Shown here: piece after piece, positions 1-9,032 of the stretch
Position numbering within the stretch: the stretch's first letter is position 1
Layout: each line of letters opens with the position of its first letter
NCBI GenBank assembly: GCA_028821575.1
Contig: JAPPFW010000076.1
Coordinates: 1 to 64,000 of the forward strand
From: a bacterium
GTDB lineage: Bacteria; Actinomycetota; Acidimicrobiia; Spongiisociales; Spongiisociaceae
DNA: 64,000 nt
Direction of reading: 5' to 3'
Made by a program: the position numbers and the translations under genes
The notes under the pieces: model-generated
The model's input: the letters and a program-made list of their open reading frames with translations, nothing else
What the model was told of the DNA's origin: nothing
Databases searched by the model: none

Positions 1-63
1 CCATCCACCATCCACCATCCACCATCCACCATCCACCAGCCACCAGCCACCAGCCACCAGCAC
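1..63. repeat. Heptamer tandem repeat tract (locus H1)
   Basis: Five tandem copies of CCATCCA are followed by three of CCAGCCA and a final degenerate unit. The tract stops six bases before the start codon of the M3 peptidase and may extend beyond the window edge. It belongs to a family of eight such 7-bp tracts in this window, all intergenic. Confidence 0.9.
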
Positions 64-68
64 TGACC

Positions 69-2021
69 ATGCTATTTGACTACTCCTCCGTTACGGCCGA
101 CTCGGTTTCCGAGGTTGTCGACTCGACCATTGCGCATGGCGAGTCGCGCATCGACGACCTGTTGGCGGTGGACGGTCCGCGCACCCTGGGCAACACACTC
201 CTCCCCCTCGAGGAGGTGGGCCGTTCGGTGGCGGTGGCGTTCGGGAGAGGTCCCTTCCTGGGACGAGTCGCGACCGACGACGCCACCCGGGACGCGGCCC
301 GCGTGGCGGAGGAACGGATCCAGAAGTGGAGCCTGGACCTGGTGTCCCGCCGTGACCTCTACGAAGCGGTTCGCTCGTACGCAGCCACTGAGGAAGCGGG
401 TGCCCTCGCGGGAGAACCCGCCCGGGCCTTGGAACATACGATGCGAGACTTCCGGATGGCCGGACACGAACTCGAGGAGGAGGCGCGCCTCCGGGTCCAA
501 GAGTTGAGGGCTCGCATGGTCGAACTCAAGGTCGCATTCGCCGCCAACCTCGCCGAGTACGAGGACGCGCTGGAAGTCTCCGCCGATGACCTTGAAGGCA
601 TGCCGGAGTCCTATGTGGATCGGCTGACACCAGGTTCCACCGAAGGCGCCTTCCGGATCACGATGGCTTACCCCGATGTGATCCCGTTCATGGAGAACTC
701 GCCGCGCCGCGATCTCCGCGAAGCGCTGGCGTTCAAGTTCGGTAACAGGGCGCGGCAGCAGAACACCCCCATCTTCGAGGAGGTCATGCGCCTCAGGGCG
801 GAGCTCGCCGAGGTGTTCGGAGCACGGTCCTGGGCACACCACAGCATGCAGACCAAGATGGCCAAGAGACCCGAGGCGGTTGCAGAATTCTACGAGGCGC
901 TGTTGGAACCCCTCACGGCCGCGGGGCGGAAGGAGGTGGCCGCGATGGGCCGCCTGCTCACCGCCCAGGGCCACCAACTCCCGGTTAGGCGCTGGGACAG
1001 CGCCTACTGCCACACGGAGCAGATGAAGCGGGACTACGGGGTCGACCCGACCGAGGTTGCCGCCTACTTCCCCTTGGACCGGGTACTGGCCGGCCTCTTC
1101 GATATCACCCAGGCGGTGTTCGGTCTCTCCTACGAGCCCATCGAGGCTCCGGTCTGGCACGAGGAGGTGCGGGTCTACCGGATGACCGACTCGGTCACGG
1201 GCGAACTGCTGGCCCACTTCTACATGGACCTGCACCCTCGAGAAGGCAAGTTCGGCCATGCTGCCGCATTCCCACTGATCCCGTCCGGCTCGGATCTCCG
1301 TGGAGTGCCGAACCGGCCCGTGTCGGCGATCGTGGCCAACCTGACCCGTCCGAGCGGGGAACAGCCCGCGCTACTGCTTCATGATGAGGTGGTGACCCTG
1401 TTCCACGAGTTCGGTCACATCCTTCACATGTCCCTCTCGCAGGCGGACCTGGCCCGATTCAGCGGCGCCCGAACCGAGTGGGACTTCGTGGAGGCGCCCT
1501 CGCAGATCATGGAGAACTGGTGCTGGATCCCCGAGGTTCTCCGGACCTTCGCTCGGCATCATGAGACTGGAGACCCCATCCCGGATGATCTGGTCGGTCG
1601 GCTCGCTGCGGCAAGAGACCTGAACATCGCTCTCTTCAACCTCCGCCAGATGATGCTCGGACAGATCGACATGGACCTTCACATCACCCTGGAACAGGTC
1701 GATCATGAGAGCGTGCTCCGCCGCCGCGCCGAGATCGGCTTGCTGCCTCACCATGACGGCACATTCATGCTCGCCTCGTTCGGGCACCTGCTGGGCGGTT
1801 ACGACGCAGGCTATTACGGCTACCTGTGGGCCGAGGTCTTCGGCCAGGACATGTTCAGCCGCTTTGCCCAGGAAGGGGTGCTCTCTCCTGGGGTCGGCAT
1901 GGAGTACCGCCGCAAGGTACTCGAGCCCGGGGGCACGAGGGATGCCTACGAACTGTTGCGTGACTTCCTCGGCCGGGAGCCGCGCAATGATGCCTTCCTG
2001 AAGAAGCTGGGTATCGGCTGA
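69..2021 (+). CDS. M3 family zinc oligopeptidase (thimet/oligopeptidase A type)
   Basis: A 650-residue cytosolic metallopeptidase with no signal peptide or membrane segment. The zinc motif HEFGH lies at residues 446-450, with the third ligand expected in FVEAPSQIMENW about 30 residues later, as in M3 peptidases. The family degrades short peptides downstream of the proteasome and Clp proteases. Length is near the 650-700 residues usual for PrlC/Dcp/thimet enzymes. The ATG at 69 follows directly on a heptamer repeat tract, so its promoter must lie inside or before that tract, partly outside the window. The alternative is an oligoendopeptidase F-like member; the exact subfamily is not settled. 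Confidence 0.9.
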   Translation: MLFDYSSVTADSVSEVVDSTIAHGESRIDDLLAVDGPRTLGNTLLPLEEVGRSVAVAFGRGPFLGRVATDDATRDAARVAEERIQKWSLDLVSRRDLYEAVRSYAATEEAGALAGEPARALEHTMRDFRMAGHELEEEARLRVQELRARMVELKVAFAANLAEYEDALEVSADDLEGMPESYVDRLTPGSTEGAFRITMAYPDVIPFMENSPRRDLREALAFKFGNRARQQNTPIFEEVMRLRAELAEVFGARSWAHHSMQTKMAKRPEAVAEFYEALLEPLTAAGRKEVAAMGRLLTAQGHQLPVRRWDSAYCHTEQMKRDYGVDPTEVAAYFPLDRVLAGLFDITQAVFGLSYEPIEAPVWHEEVRVYRMTDSVTGELLAHFYMDLHPREGKFGHAAAFPLIPSGSDLRGVPNRPVSAIVANLTRPSGEQPALLLHDEVVTLFHEFGHILHMSLSQADLARFSGARTEWDFVEAPSQIMENWCWIPEVLRTFARHHETGDPIPDDLVGRLAAARDLNIALFNLRQMMLGQIDMDLHITLEQVDHESVLRRRAEIGLLPHHDGTFMLASFGHLLGGYDAGYYGYLWAEVFGQDMFSRFAQEGVLSPGVGMEYRRKVLEPGGTRDAYELLRDFLGREPRNDAFLKKLGIG

Positions 2022-2161
2022 GCACTTTGCGACCGGGAACTGACGCCGTTGAGGTTGGCGTCCAACGTGAGGCTCGGCGTGCGGGCCGCCAGCCCCTGGC
2101 TCTGATCTCCCGGAGGGCCGCTAGGCGCCCCTCGGCAGGCTACCGCTGGTGCTCGGTCGTC

Positions 2162-2359
2162 TTACCTTCCGGTCTCCGCGATGATGTGGCCTCGTACCCT
2201 GGGGAAGTTCACGGGAGCGTGGGCGTTGCAGTACTCCCGGCGGTTGTAGATGGAGATCTTCGTCGAGCAGTCCTGCTTCTTGCAGACCCTGCCGGACGCG
2301 TACGCGCGCGACGGTCGGACGCGTCCGCGTAGACGAGAGCCCCCGAGTGATTCAACCAC
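2162..2359 (-). CDS. Small zinc-finger-like protein, 65 aa
   Basis: A short protein with the Cys/His pattern C-x4-C (CKKQDC), then SIYNRREYCNAH, giving C-x4-C...C-x2-H, a likely single zinc site. The CxxxC-YN-CxxH pattern recalls small zinc-ribbon tails seen in actinobacterial regulators; I cannot name a family. The GTG start at 2359 is preceded by AAAGGGG at proper spacing, and the upstream DNA (2380-2470) is AT-rich, which fits a promoter. It lies alone between convergent and divergent neighbours. The first 24 residues are basic and low complexity, so the true start could be further in. Function unknown. Confidence 0.55.
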   Translation of the reverse strand: MVESLGGSRLRGRVRPSRAYASGRVCKKQDCSTKISIYNRREYCNAHAPVNFPRVRGHIIAETGR

Positions 2360-2702
2360 GAGTACCCCTTTCGGTTACTAACCCGTATAACACCGTTGAG
2401 TCCCCTCTTGTTCCTGATCCATCCGTGATTAGTTCATCCTTATCAGGGTATTTTTCGCGGTTATCGTATCTCGTACAACGTTCCACAAATCTAGATGGGC
2501 CTGACAGCAGGGTAGGCCGCCCGGTAAGAGTGGACAGGTGGAAGCCGGGGCCGAAGTGCCCGGTGCCCTGCACCTAGCGGGCCTCACGTGCGATAATGGT
2601 GTCCGATCCACAACTGGGTGCGAGCGTCACCAATGGGGTTCGCACCCGGTCGGTCGCGGACGCTGGACACGCTGCACAGCGCAGAGTCATGGGAGGTACG
2701 CC
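2360..2702. other. Intergenic region between small zinc protein and copZ-like gene
   Basis: About 340 bases without a supportable gene. The left part (2380-2470) is AT-rich and probably holds the promoter of the leftward small zinc protein. The right part leads into the copper chaperone gene and contains its ribosome-binding site GGGAGGT at 2691-2697. I saw no clear copper-responsive operator. Confidence 0.5.
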
Positions 2703-2963
2703 GTGCGAAATCTCGGGAGCCGGTTGCGCCGACGCGCCGGAAGCCACACCGTCGAATTCGAAGTCGGGGGGATGACGTGCGGCTCGTGCGTGGCGCGCAT
2801 AGAGGGGATTCTTTCGAGACAACCCCACGTGAGGAAGGCGGCGGTGGATCTGGGAGCGAGCCGGGCACGGGTGACGCTCTCCAGGGACGCCTCCCCGGAC
2901 GGAGTCGTGGCGGCTGTGGAAGAGGCCGGCTACACCATGGCCGTCCTGCCCGCGCGCTCCTGA
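2703..2963 (+). CDS. copZ: Heavy-metal-associated (CopZ-like) metal chaperone
   Basis: An 86-residue single HMA-domain protein with the metal-binding loop GMTCGSC followed by VARIE, the classic ferredoxin-like copper chaperone signature. The short basic N-terminal extension (RSRLRRRAG-like) precedes the domain. I chose the GTG at 2703 because GGGAGGT lies six bases upstream; a longer frame opening at 2538 has no such site. It sits 207 bases before a copper P-type ATPase carrying a very similar HMA domain, so it likely delivers Cu(I) to that pump. Both loops share [12 protein letters not shown], which suggests duplication of the domain. Confidence 0.85.
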   Translation: MRNLGSRLRRRAGSHTVEFEVGGMTCGSCVARIEGILSRQPHVRKAAVDLGASRARVTLSRDASPDGVVAAVEEAGYTMAVLPARS

Positions 2964-3170
2964 GTCCCGCCGTCCGGTCCTCCGCGAGGACGTCCTGAGG
3001 CAGGCCGCGGCCCTGGTTCTGGTGCCGAACCCGGAGCCTGCGCTTCGGGCTACAGTTGGAGACCCGGTAACCCGCAGGCGATAGTCGGGTCGCGGCGGCC
3101 GGGCTCCACGGCGGCTTGGAGGTCTCCGGTTCCCGTCGGCTTACCGGGCCCGTGCGCCAGGAGGTTCTTG

Positions 3171-5366
3171 ATGGCAACCATGACCACACCGTCTCTCGGT
3201 GACAGCGAGACGCGTGACGTCGTTTTCAAGGTCACCGGGATGACCTGCGGGTCCTGCGTTGCGAGGATCGAGCAGGTACTTGCCGCCCAGGATGGAGTGA
3301 CCGGGGCGGCGGTCGACCTCGCAAGCAACCAGGCACGTCTCACGCTTGCGCCAGGAGTCTCCCAGGAGCACATAACGGAAGCCGTAGGGGAGATCGGCTA
3401 CGGGATGAGTGCCATCCGTCCCGGTTCGGCTACCCGCGACATCGAGGCCGGTGACGCTGAGGAGCGCCGGGCAGGTCTGCGACGCTTCCTGGTGGCGGCG
3501 GTACTGGCCGTTCCTACCGTCGTTCTCGGCATGGCCGGCCCCGCCTCCGAGTGGAGTGGCCTGGTGCAGGCAGCCCTGTCCACCGGCGTGGTGGTGTGGG
3601 CCGGGCGGGGCTTCCACCAGGTGGCCTGGAAACGGCTGAAGCACGGCGGGGCGAGCATGGACACGCTGATCAGCGTGGGCACGCTCTCTGCATGGCTCTA
3701 CTCGCTATGGGCCCTCGAGGCCGGCGAACCCCTGTTCTTCGAGACTGCCGCCGCCATCATCATGTTCGTGCTCCTGGGCCGCTACCTGGAGGCCCGGGCC
3801 AAGGGAAGGGCCTCTCGGGCGGTCTCCCGGCTTCTCGAGCTAGGAGGCCGGGAGGCGCGGGTGCTCCGCGACGGCCGATGGGTGACCGTGCCGACCGAGG
3901 AGGTATCCGTCGGCGATCGCGTCGAGGTGGTCCCGGGTGGTCGGATACCGGTGGACGGTGAAGTGGTGGAAGGTACTGGTGAGGTCGACGAGTCCATGCT
4001 CACCGGGGAGCCCGTCCCGGTTGCGCGCGGCCCCGGGGACCGGGTGGTCGGAGGGACGGTCAACCAGACCGGTCGGCTGGTGGTCGAGGTGACTCACATC
4101 GGAGATGACACCGTGCTGGCCGAGGTGGTCCGCATCGTCGAGGCAGCAAGAGCTTCGAAGGCGCCGATACAGCGCCTCGCCGACCGTGTCTCGGGAATCT
4201 TCGTTCCCGCAGTGGTGTTGGTGGCAGCCGGGACATTGGTCGGGTGGTTGGCCGCCACCGGGGACATCACCACCGCGCTCCGCAATGCAGTGGCGGTGCT
4301 GATCATCGCCTGCCCATGTGCGCTCGGGCTGGCGACGCCGACCGCCATCGCGGTGGGAGCCGGACGGGGTGCGGAACTCGGGGTGGTGTTCCGCTCGGCG
4401 GAGGTATTCGAACGCATGGAGAAGGTGCGGCGGGTGGCCTTCGACAAGACCGGTACCTTGACGAGCGGCCGGATGGCGCTTACGCACGTGGAGACGGCGG
4501 AGCCGCGCTTCCTCGCCCGTGTGGCCGGGGTTGAGGGTGGAACCGGTCATCCCCTCGGAGAGGCAGTCGAACGTGGAGCGCGTGACCGTGGGGTCACCCC
4601 CTCCACCGCGACCGGCATAGTCGTGTTCCCCGGGTCGGGTGCCCAGGGAACCGTGGAGGGCGTGCAGGTGACCGTGGGTACCCCGGAACTCATGGCGGAG
4701 CGCGGGATCACCCTCGCTCCGAGGTGGGAACGGGAAATCGCTGCAGCCCATGCCCAAGGTTCCACCGCCTTCGCAGGTGCGTGGGAAGGCGAGGTGAAGG
4801 GGGTTCTGGCCGTCACCGACACCGCCCGACCGACCGCGGCGATGGCGGTCGCGAGCCTCCATCGGCGCGACCTTCCGACCACCATGCTCACCGGCGACCA
4901 TGAGAGTTCCGCCCGGGCGGTGGGGGAGGAACTCGGCATAACCGAGATACACGCCCGATTGCTCCCGCAGGGCAAGGCGGCTGTCATCGACTCGTGGCAG
5001 GAGGACGGGACTCCCGCTGCCTTCGTCGGTGACGGGGTGAACGATGCTCCCGCGCTCGCGGCGGCCTCCGTCGGGATGGGTACCGGTACCGGGAGCGACC
5101 TGGCGATCGAGACCGCCGACGTGACGCTCATGTCAGGTAATCCTCTCCTCGCGGTCACCGCCATCGATCTTGCCCGCAGGACCCTCAGGGGAATCCGCCA
5201 GAACCTCTGGTGGGCGTTCGCCTACAACGTGGCGGCCATTCCCCTGGCCGTCGCCGGTCTGCTGGATCCCATGGTTGCTTCGGCGGCGATGGCCCTCTCG
5301 AGCGTGTCGGTGGTCGCCAACAGCCTCCGCATCCGCAGGTGGGCTCCCGAGCAGACTGTCGGTTAG
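3171..5366 (+). CDS. copA: Copper-translocating P-type ATPase
   Basis: A 731-residue P1B-type ATPase that exports Cu(I) across the inner membrane. One N-terminal HMA domain carries CGSC at residues 26-29. The transmembrane metal site is CPC at 381-383. The phosphorylated aspartate is D425 in DKTGT, the actuator loop has TGEPVPV, the nucleotide domain has GHPLGE and the hinge has GDGVNDAPA from D621. These are the full set of catalytic motifs, so the pump should be active. The ATG at 3171 is preceded by AGGAGG at 3159-3164; the TTG at 3168 is an unlikely alternative. It follows the chaperone gene, forming a small copper-efflux unit. Confidence 0.95.
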   Translation: MATMTTPSLGDSETRDVVFKVTGMTCGSCVARIEQVLAAQDGVTGAAVDLASNQARLTLAPGVSQEHITEAVGEIGYGMSAIRPGSATRDIEAGDAEERRAGLRRFLVAAVLAVPTVVLGMAGPASEWSGLVQAALSTGVVVWAGRGFHQVAWKRLKHGGASMDTLISVGTLSAWLYSLWALEAGEPLFFETAAAIIMFVLLGRYLEARAKGRASRAVSRLLELGGREARVLRDGRWVTVPTEEVSVGDRVEVVPGGRIPVDGEVVEGTGEVDESMLTGEPVPVARGPGDRVVGGTVNQTGRLVVEVTHIGDDTVLAEVVRIVEAARASKAPIQRLADRVSGIFVPAVVLVAAGTLVGWLAATGDITTALRNAVAVLIIACPCALGLATPTAIAVGAGRGAELGVVFRSAEVFERMEKVRRVAFDKTGTLTSGRMALTHVETAEPRFLARVAGVEGGTGHPLGEAVERGARDRGVTPSTATGIVVFPGSGAQGTVEGVQVTVGTPELMAERGITLAPRWEREIAAAHAQGSTAFAGAWEGEVKGVLAVTDTARPTAAMAVASLHRRDLPTTMLTGDHESSARAVGEELGITEIHARLLPQGKAAVIDSWQEDGTPAAFVGDGVNDAPALAAASVGMGTGTGSDLAIETADVTLMSGNPLLAVTAIDLARRTLRGIRQNLWWAFAYNVAAIPLAVAGLLDPMVASAAMALSSVSVVANSLRIRRWAPEQTVG

Positions 5367-5411
5367 CAGGTCACAGATCGCCGCGGGCGCCATCCGGCTA
5401 CTCTCAACTGC

Positions 5412-6254
5412 ATGGTGACCGAGATCGAGTGGTTCGAAGAACCGACGTTGCGGGATCCGGTTGCGGTTCTCGCTTTCGAAGGTTGGAACGACGCCGCCGA
5501 CGCAGCATCGAGGGCGCTCTACTACCTGATGGAGCGCCACGACGAGACATCGATCGCCAAGCTCGACCTGGAACCCTACGTCAACTACCAGGTTACGCGG
5601 CCTCTCGTGTCCATCGACCGGACCGTAAGGGAGATCCACTGGCCTGCTACGGGATTCTTCGGTCTCACCCTTCCGGAACACGTACATGATCTGGTCCTCG
5701 TGCTCGGCGAGGAGCCGCACCACCACTGGCGTGGGTTCTGCGCGGACGTGATTTCGGTGCTGCGCCGGCTGGGGGTCGGGCGCGCAGTGGCGCTGGGGGC
5801 CTTCGTGGGGCAGATACCCCACACGCTCCCGGTCCCGATCTTCGGCAGTTCCGACGACCCCGACTTCGCCCTGAGGATGGGAATCCACGCGTCCACATAC
5901 GAGGGACCCACGGGAATCACCGGAGTCATGACCAACACCATGGCGGTCGAGGGGTTGGAAGTGGTCGGACTATGGGCGGGGCTGCCGCACTATCTGGCCG
6001 GTAACCCGAGCCCTACCGGTACGCGGGCCCTGCTCTTCGCTCTCGGCGATGTGATCGGTTGGCGGTTCGATGTCGAAGCACTCAACATCGAGGTCGCCGG
6101 TTACGAGGCCCAGGTTCGATCCGCGGTGGCCGATTCCGGCGATCTGGTCGACTATGTGAAGCGACTCGAGCAGGACAGCGAGAGCCGGGCGATATCCCAA
6201 GGAGACGGTCGCCGCCTGGTAGAGGACATCGAGCGTTTCCTACGCAATCCCTAG
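5412..6254 (+). CDS. PAC2 family protein
   Basis: A 280-residue protein of the PAC2 (proteasome assembly chaperone 2) family, common in Actinobacteria. Seen here are the N-terminal AFEGWNDA motif and the central GxxGVxTNxxA-like region (TGVMTNTMAVEG), then a helical C-terminus with DLVDYVKRLEQ. The archaeal relatives chaperone 20S proteasome assembly, but the actinobacterial role is unproven. It starts 45 bases after the copper ATPase on the same strand. The stop codon abuts a heptamer-repeat hairpin that may end or attenuate transcription. Confidence 0.85.
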   Translation: MVTEIEWFEEPTLRDPVAVLAFEGWNDAADAASRALYYLMERHDETSIAKLDLEPYVNYQVTRPLVSIDRTVREIHWPATGFFGLTLPEHVHDLVLVLGEEPHHHWRGFCADVISVLRRLGVGRAVALGAFVGQIPHTLPVPIFGSSDDPDFALRMGIHASTYEGPTGITGVMTNTMAVEGLEVVGLWAGLPHYLAGNPSPTGTRALLFALGDVIGWRFDVEALNIEVAGYEAQVRSAVADSGDLVDYVKRLEQDSESRAISQGDGRRLVEDIERFLRNP

Positions 6255-6345
6255 TTGTGGTTAGTGGCTTGTGGTTAGTGGAGACTTGGTTTCGGATCTA
6301 TAGGTGGTAATCCTCCACAAGCCACAAGCCACAAGCCACAGCCAC
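6255..6345. repeat. Heptamer repeat tract in both orientations, hairpin-forming (locus H2)
   Basis: The left half has units such as TTGTGGT and TAGTGGC; the right half has CACAAGC repeated three times. The two halves are complementary (GTGGCTTGTGG against CCACAAGCCAC), so the transcript could fold into a long hairpin between the PAC2 gene and bS22. It starts right after the PAC2 stop codon. Confidence 0.8.
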
Positions 6346-6406
6346 CGCGCTTGCGACCTTTGTCCGGGTCGGCCACAATCGGGGTATCCCGCCGCGCAAG
6401 GAAGTT

Positions 6407-6499
6407 ATGGGCTCGTTGGTCAAGAAACGCCGCAAGAAAATGAGCAAGCACAAGTACCGCAAGCGGATCAAGGCGAACCGCCACAAGAAGAAGAACTAG
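6407..6499 (+). CDS. Ribosomal protein bS22 (AURKAIP1/COX24-domain miniprotein)
   Basis: A 30-residue, extremely basic protein beginning MGSLVKKRRKKMSK and ending RHKKKN. This matches the actinobacterial bS22 protein of the small ribosomal subunit, about 33 residues in mycobacteria, which belongs to the AURKAIP1/COX24 family. GGAAG lies just upstream of the ATG. The gene is easy to miss because of its size. It converges with homoserine kinase, whose stop is ten bases further on. The preceding heptamer hairpin may separate it from the PAC2 gene. Confidence 0.85.
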   Translation: MGSLVKKRRKKMSKHKYRKRIKANRHKKKN

Positions 6500-6508
6500 C
6501 GGTACCTT

Positions 6509-7354
6509 CTAGCGGGCGCCGGAGGTGTCCGGCTCCAGGATCATCACCCTCCCCCCCGCGCCGATAGCCTGCTCGAGGGCGAGAACCACCTCACCCGTCG
6601 CTGATCGGCGCGCCAGGCAGAGGATCGAAGGACCCGCTCCCGACAGGCAGGCGTGAAGCGCTCCGGACTCCCGTGCCGCCGCCATAAGCCGCCCGGCGTG
6701 AGGATTGCAGGCTGTACGGGGGGCTTCGTGGAGTTCGTCGCCCACGGCCAGGTCCAGCATCCGACCGGATCCGGTCCGTAGTCCCTCCAGTAGGGCGGCC
6801 ACCCGACCGATGGTACGGACGGCGGTCTCGACCGCCACCGAACCAGGGATCATCTTCCTGGAGTCACTGGTCCTGAGCTCGAAGCCGGGGACGGCGACGA
6901 TAGGAACCAGGTCGGGCGACAGGGTCGGATGAATCACCGAGCCGTCGACTACGGCGACCAGCCCGCCGTAGATGGCAGCGGCCGCGTTGTCCGGGTGACC
7001 TTCCAGTTCCATCACGCACCGGAAGAGTTCGCCGTGGCCGGGGTCTTCCCCGTTGGCCCGGTGGGCGGCCAGCGTCCCCGAGGCGTATGCGGCCGCACTC
7101 GATCCCAGGCCGCGGCAGAGGGGTATCTGGTTGGCGACCTCCATCCGCAGCGGCCGCCGGCTCACTCTGCGGGCAGCGGCCAGTATGGCGTCGTCGTCGG
7201 CGCTGCCGCGATAGGACTCGGGGCCGACGTGCCGGATTGACCAGGTGCTGGCCACCTCCGCCCGGACCTCGCATCGCAGGTCGAGCGCGAGGGCGAGGGT
7301 GTCGAAGCCCGGACCGAGGTTGGCGGACGATGCCGGCGCCGAAGCCTCCTTCAC
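6509..7354 (-). CDS. thrB: Homoserine kinase
   Basis: A 281-residue GHMP-family kinase that phosphorylates homoserine in threonine synthesis. The N-terminus has the PASSANLGPGFD motif, the phosphate loop is PLCRGLGSSAAA, and the C-terminal ACLSGAGPSI is the third GHMP motif. The GTG start at 7354 overlaps the stop of the upstream cation transporter by four bases (GTGA), indicating translational coupling. No thrA or thrC lies nearby, which is unusual since these are often clustered. Length is slightly short for the family (290-310) but all motifs are present. Confidence 0.92.
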   Translation of the reverse strand: MKEASAPASSANLGPGFDTLALALDLRCEVRAEVASTWSIRHVGPESYRGSADDDAILAAARRVSRRPLRMEVANQIPLCRGLGSSAAAYASGTLAAHRANGEDPGHGELFRCVMELEGHPDNAAAAIYGGLVAVVDGSVIHPTLSPDLVPIVAVPGFELRTSDSRKMIPGSVAVETAVRTIGRVAALLEGLRTGSGRMLDLAVGDELHEAPRTACNPHAGRLMAAARESGALHACLSGAGPSILCLARRSATGEVVLALEQAIGAGGRVMILEPDTSGAR

Positions 7355-8259
7355 GTCCCCGCCTTCGTCTCGACGAAGATGTTCTTCGCCGCCGGGATCG
7401 CGGAGCGGACAGCTTCCTCCACTTCTTCGATGGTCTGGTGGACTTCCTGCCCGGACAGTCCGTCGACCAGTTCGACATCCAGGTTCACAAGGATCTCCTC
7501 GGGTCCCATATGCATGGTAAGCAGCCGGCCTACCTGCTCGACGTTGTGGTGAGCCAGGACCCTGGCGCGTATCGTGGCGCGGTCCCTGCGCCCCGCCGCC
7601 TCGCCTATGAGGAGCCCCTTCGTCTCGAACGCGAGGAAGAAGGCCACCACGGCCAGCAGGACGCCGATCAGGATCGAAGCGAGTGCGTCCCAAGTCGGAT
7701 CTCCGGTCACCTCCGAGGCGACCACCCCGGCCAGGGCCGCTACCAGGCCTGCCACCGCCGCGCTGTCCTCGAAGAGGACGACCAGCAAGGCCGCGTCCTT
7801 GGTCTCCCGGACCGAACGCCAGACAGAGCGAGAGCCGCGCGCCCGGTTGAACTCCTTGATGGCTATCGCGAACGGGAAGCACTCGAAGACCAGGGCCCCT
7901 GCCAGAACGCTCACCGAGATGACGAAGTTCTCGACCTCGTGGGGATGGCGCAGCGCGTTGATGCCGTGCTGGACGGAGAACACGGCGCCCCCCACGAACA
8001 GCATCACCGCCACCATGAAGCTCCAGAAGTAGACCTCCTTGCCCCGTCCGAACGGGTGGATGGAGCCGCCGTGCCGCCTGGAGACCGCCATACCCCAAAG
8101 CAACATCCCCTGGTTGCTGGAGTCGGCGACGGAGTGGATGCCCTCGGCGAGCATGGCCGCCGAGCCGGTTATCGCGGCGGCCGCGAACTTGGCGACGGCG
8201 ATGCAGGAATTGGCGACCAGTGCCGCGACGACGGCGAGGCGGGATCCTTGCGAAGCCAT
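7351..8259 (-). CDS. Cation diffusion facilitator family transporter
   Basis: A 302-residue CDF protein. The first membrane segments include SAAMLAEGIHSVADSSNQ, which holds the family's HxxxD metal site (H42 region). A longer hydrophobic core follows, and a C-terminal cytoplasmic domain contains EEILVNLDVELVDG. CDF proteins export Zn, Mn or Fe by proton antiport; the metal is not predictable here. The start at 8259 is an ATG. It is translationally coupled to homoserine kinase by a four-base overlap, an operon that looks fortuitous in function. Confidence 0.9.
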   Translation of the reverse strand: MASQGSRLAVVAALVANSCIAVAKFAAAAITGSAAMLAEGIHSVADSSNQGMLLWGMAVSRRHGGSIHPFGRGKEVYFWSFMVAVMLFVGGAVFSVQHGINALRHPHEVENFVISVSVLAGALVFECFPFAIAIKEFNRARGSRSVWRSVRETKDAALLVVLFEDSAAVAGLVAALAGVVASEVTGDPTWDALASILIGVLLAVVAFFLAFETKGLLIGEAAGRRDRATIRARVLAHHNVEQVGRLLTMHMGPEEILVNLDVELVDGLSGQEVHQTIEEVEEAVRSAIPAAKNIFVETKAGT

Positions 8260-8321
8260 GGCCGCAGTGTACGAGGATCGCGACGGTTCGGTGCACCGCC
8301 GGCGGCTACCGTACGCCGGGT

Positions 8322-8537
8322 ATGGCTGACATCCTCGGATTGGACACGCTGCTGGCCCAGATGATGGCGGCCATCGGGCTCGCCATGGTTGCCGGCAACG
8401 GATTCGCCATGTGGAAGCACTCCCGGGGTGAGGGCCCCAAGGGCTTTGCGGGGGTGTACCGGCCCGGTAGGGCGCGCTTCCTCCTGATCGTCGGGATCGT
8501 GATCTGTGTGTGGGGGGTAACAGGCCTCGTCGGATGA
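8322..8537 (+). CDS. Small conserved membrane protein, 71 aa
   Basis: The protein starts MADILGLDTLLAQMM and has two hydrophobic stretches, one near residues 9-25 and one at the C-terminus (LLIVGIVICVWGVTGLVG). A hydrophilic middle (KHSRGEGPKGFAGVYRPGR) separates them. It is probably an inner-membrane protein with two helices. Divergently transcribed from the CDF transporter, 62 bases apart. The family is not recognised; small proteins of this shape precede tRNA or translation genes in other actinobacteria, but that is only an impression. Confidence 0.6.
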   Translation: MADILGLDTLLAQMMAAIGLAMVAGNGFAMWKHSRGEGPKGFAGVYRPGRARFLLIVGIVICVWGVTGLVG

Positions 8538-8609
8538 GCGGGTGTCGGGGGAGTGGGGACCGGGAGAGGTGCGCGGACCCACGGCCCCGGCTAGCATCGT
8601 TATCCGTCG

Positions 8610-8680
8610 GCGGGTGTAGTTCAGTGGTAGAACATCAGCTTCCCAAGCTGAGAACGGGGGTTCGATTCCCCTCACCCGCT
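8610..8680 (+). tRNA. tRNA-Gly (CCC)
   Basis: The acceptor stem GCGGGTG pairs with CACCCGC. The anticodon stem TCAGC/GCTGA encloses the loop TTCCCAA, giving anticodon CCC, and the T arm has GGGGTTCGATTCCCC. CCA is not encoded. This tRNA reads GGG glycine codons. Confidence 0.95.
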
Positions 8681-8692
8681 CCGCTATACCGA

Positions 8693-9001
8693 CTACGAGG
8701 CTACGGGGTGCTCGCCCCGGCCGGGTACGGGTTCGTCAACCCAGAACGCAGGGACCCTGACCCGACCGGAGGGCGCGCCGTTGATCATCGAAGTCACGTA
8801 TATATGGTCCGGCAGGTCGGGATCCAAGCGAACGATCCGGCTCGTTTCGTCCAGGATGTAGCCGTCCGGCAACTGGCTCAGCAGGTAGAGGAGGTGCTCC
8901 GCCAGCACGTCATCGTACGCTCCGGCCTCCGCATCCTCCGCCTGCTTCATCAGTCGGGCCTCGAACTCCTCTGTTGTCTCGGTGTGCTCTGTAGTCACCA
9001 C
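8693..9001 (-). CDS. Hypothetical acidic protein, 102 aa, partner of toxin-like frame
   Basis: A soluble, acidic protein (MVTTEHTETTEEFEAR at the start) with a C-terminal part ending VRVPAFWVDEPV. I do not recognise a family. The GTG start at 9001 has AAGGG upstream. It lies 31 bases downstream of a frame that looks like a BrnT/DUF4258-type toxin, so it may be the second gene of a toxin-antitoxin pair, although it shows no ribbon-helix-helix motif. An alternative is an unrelated orphan gene. Confidence 0.55.
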   Translation of the reverse strand: MVTTEHTETTEEFEARLMKQAEDAEAGAYDDVLAEHLLYLLSQLPDGYILDETSRIVRLDPDLPDHIYVTSMINGAPSGRVRVPAFWVDEPVPGRGEHPVAS

Positions 9002-9032
9002 TATCGAACCCTTCCAGAGTGCGTCGGCTTTG

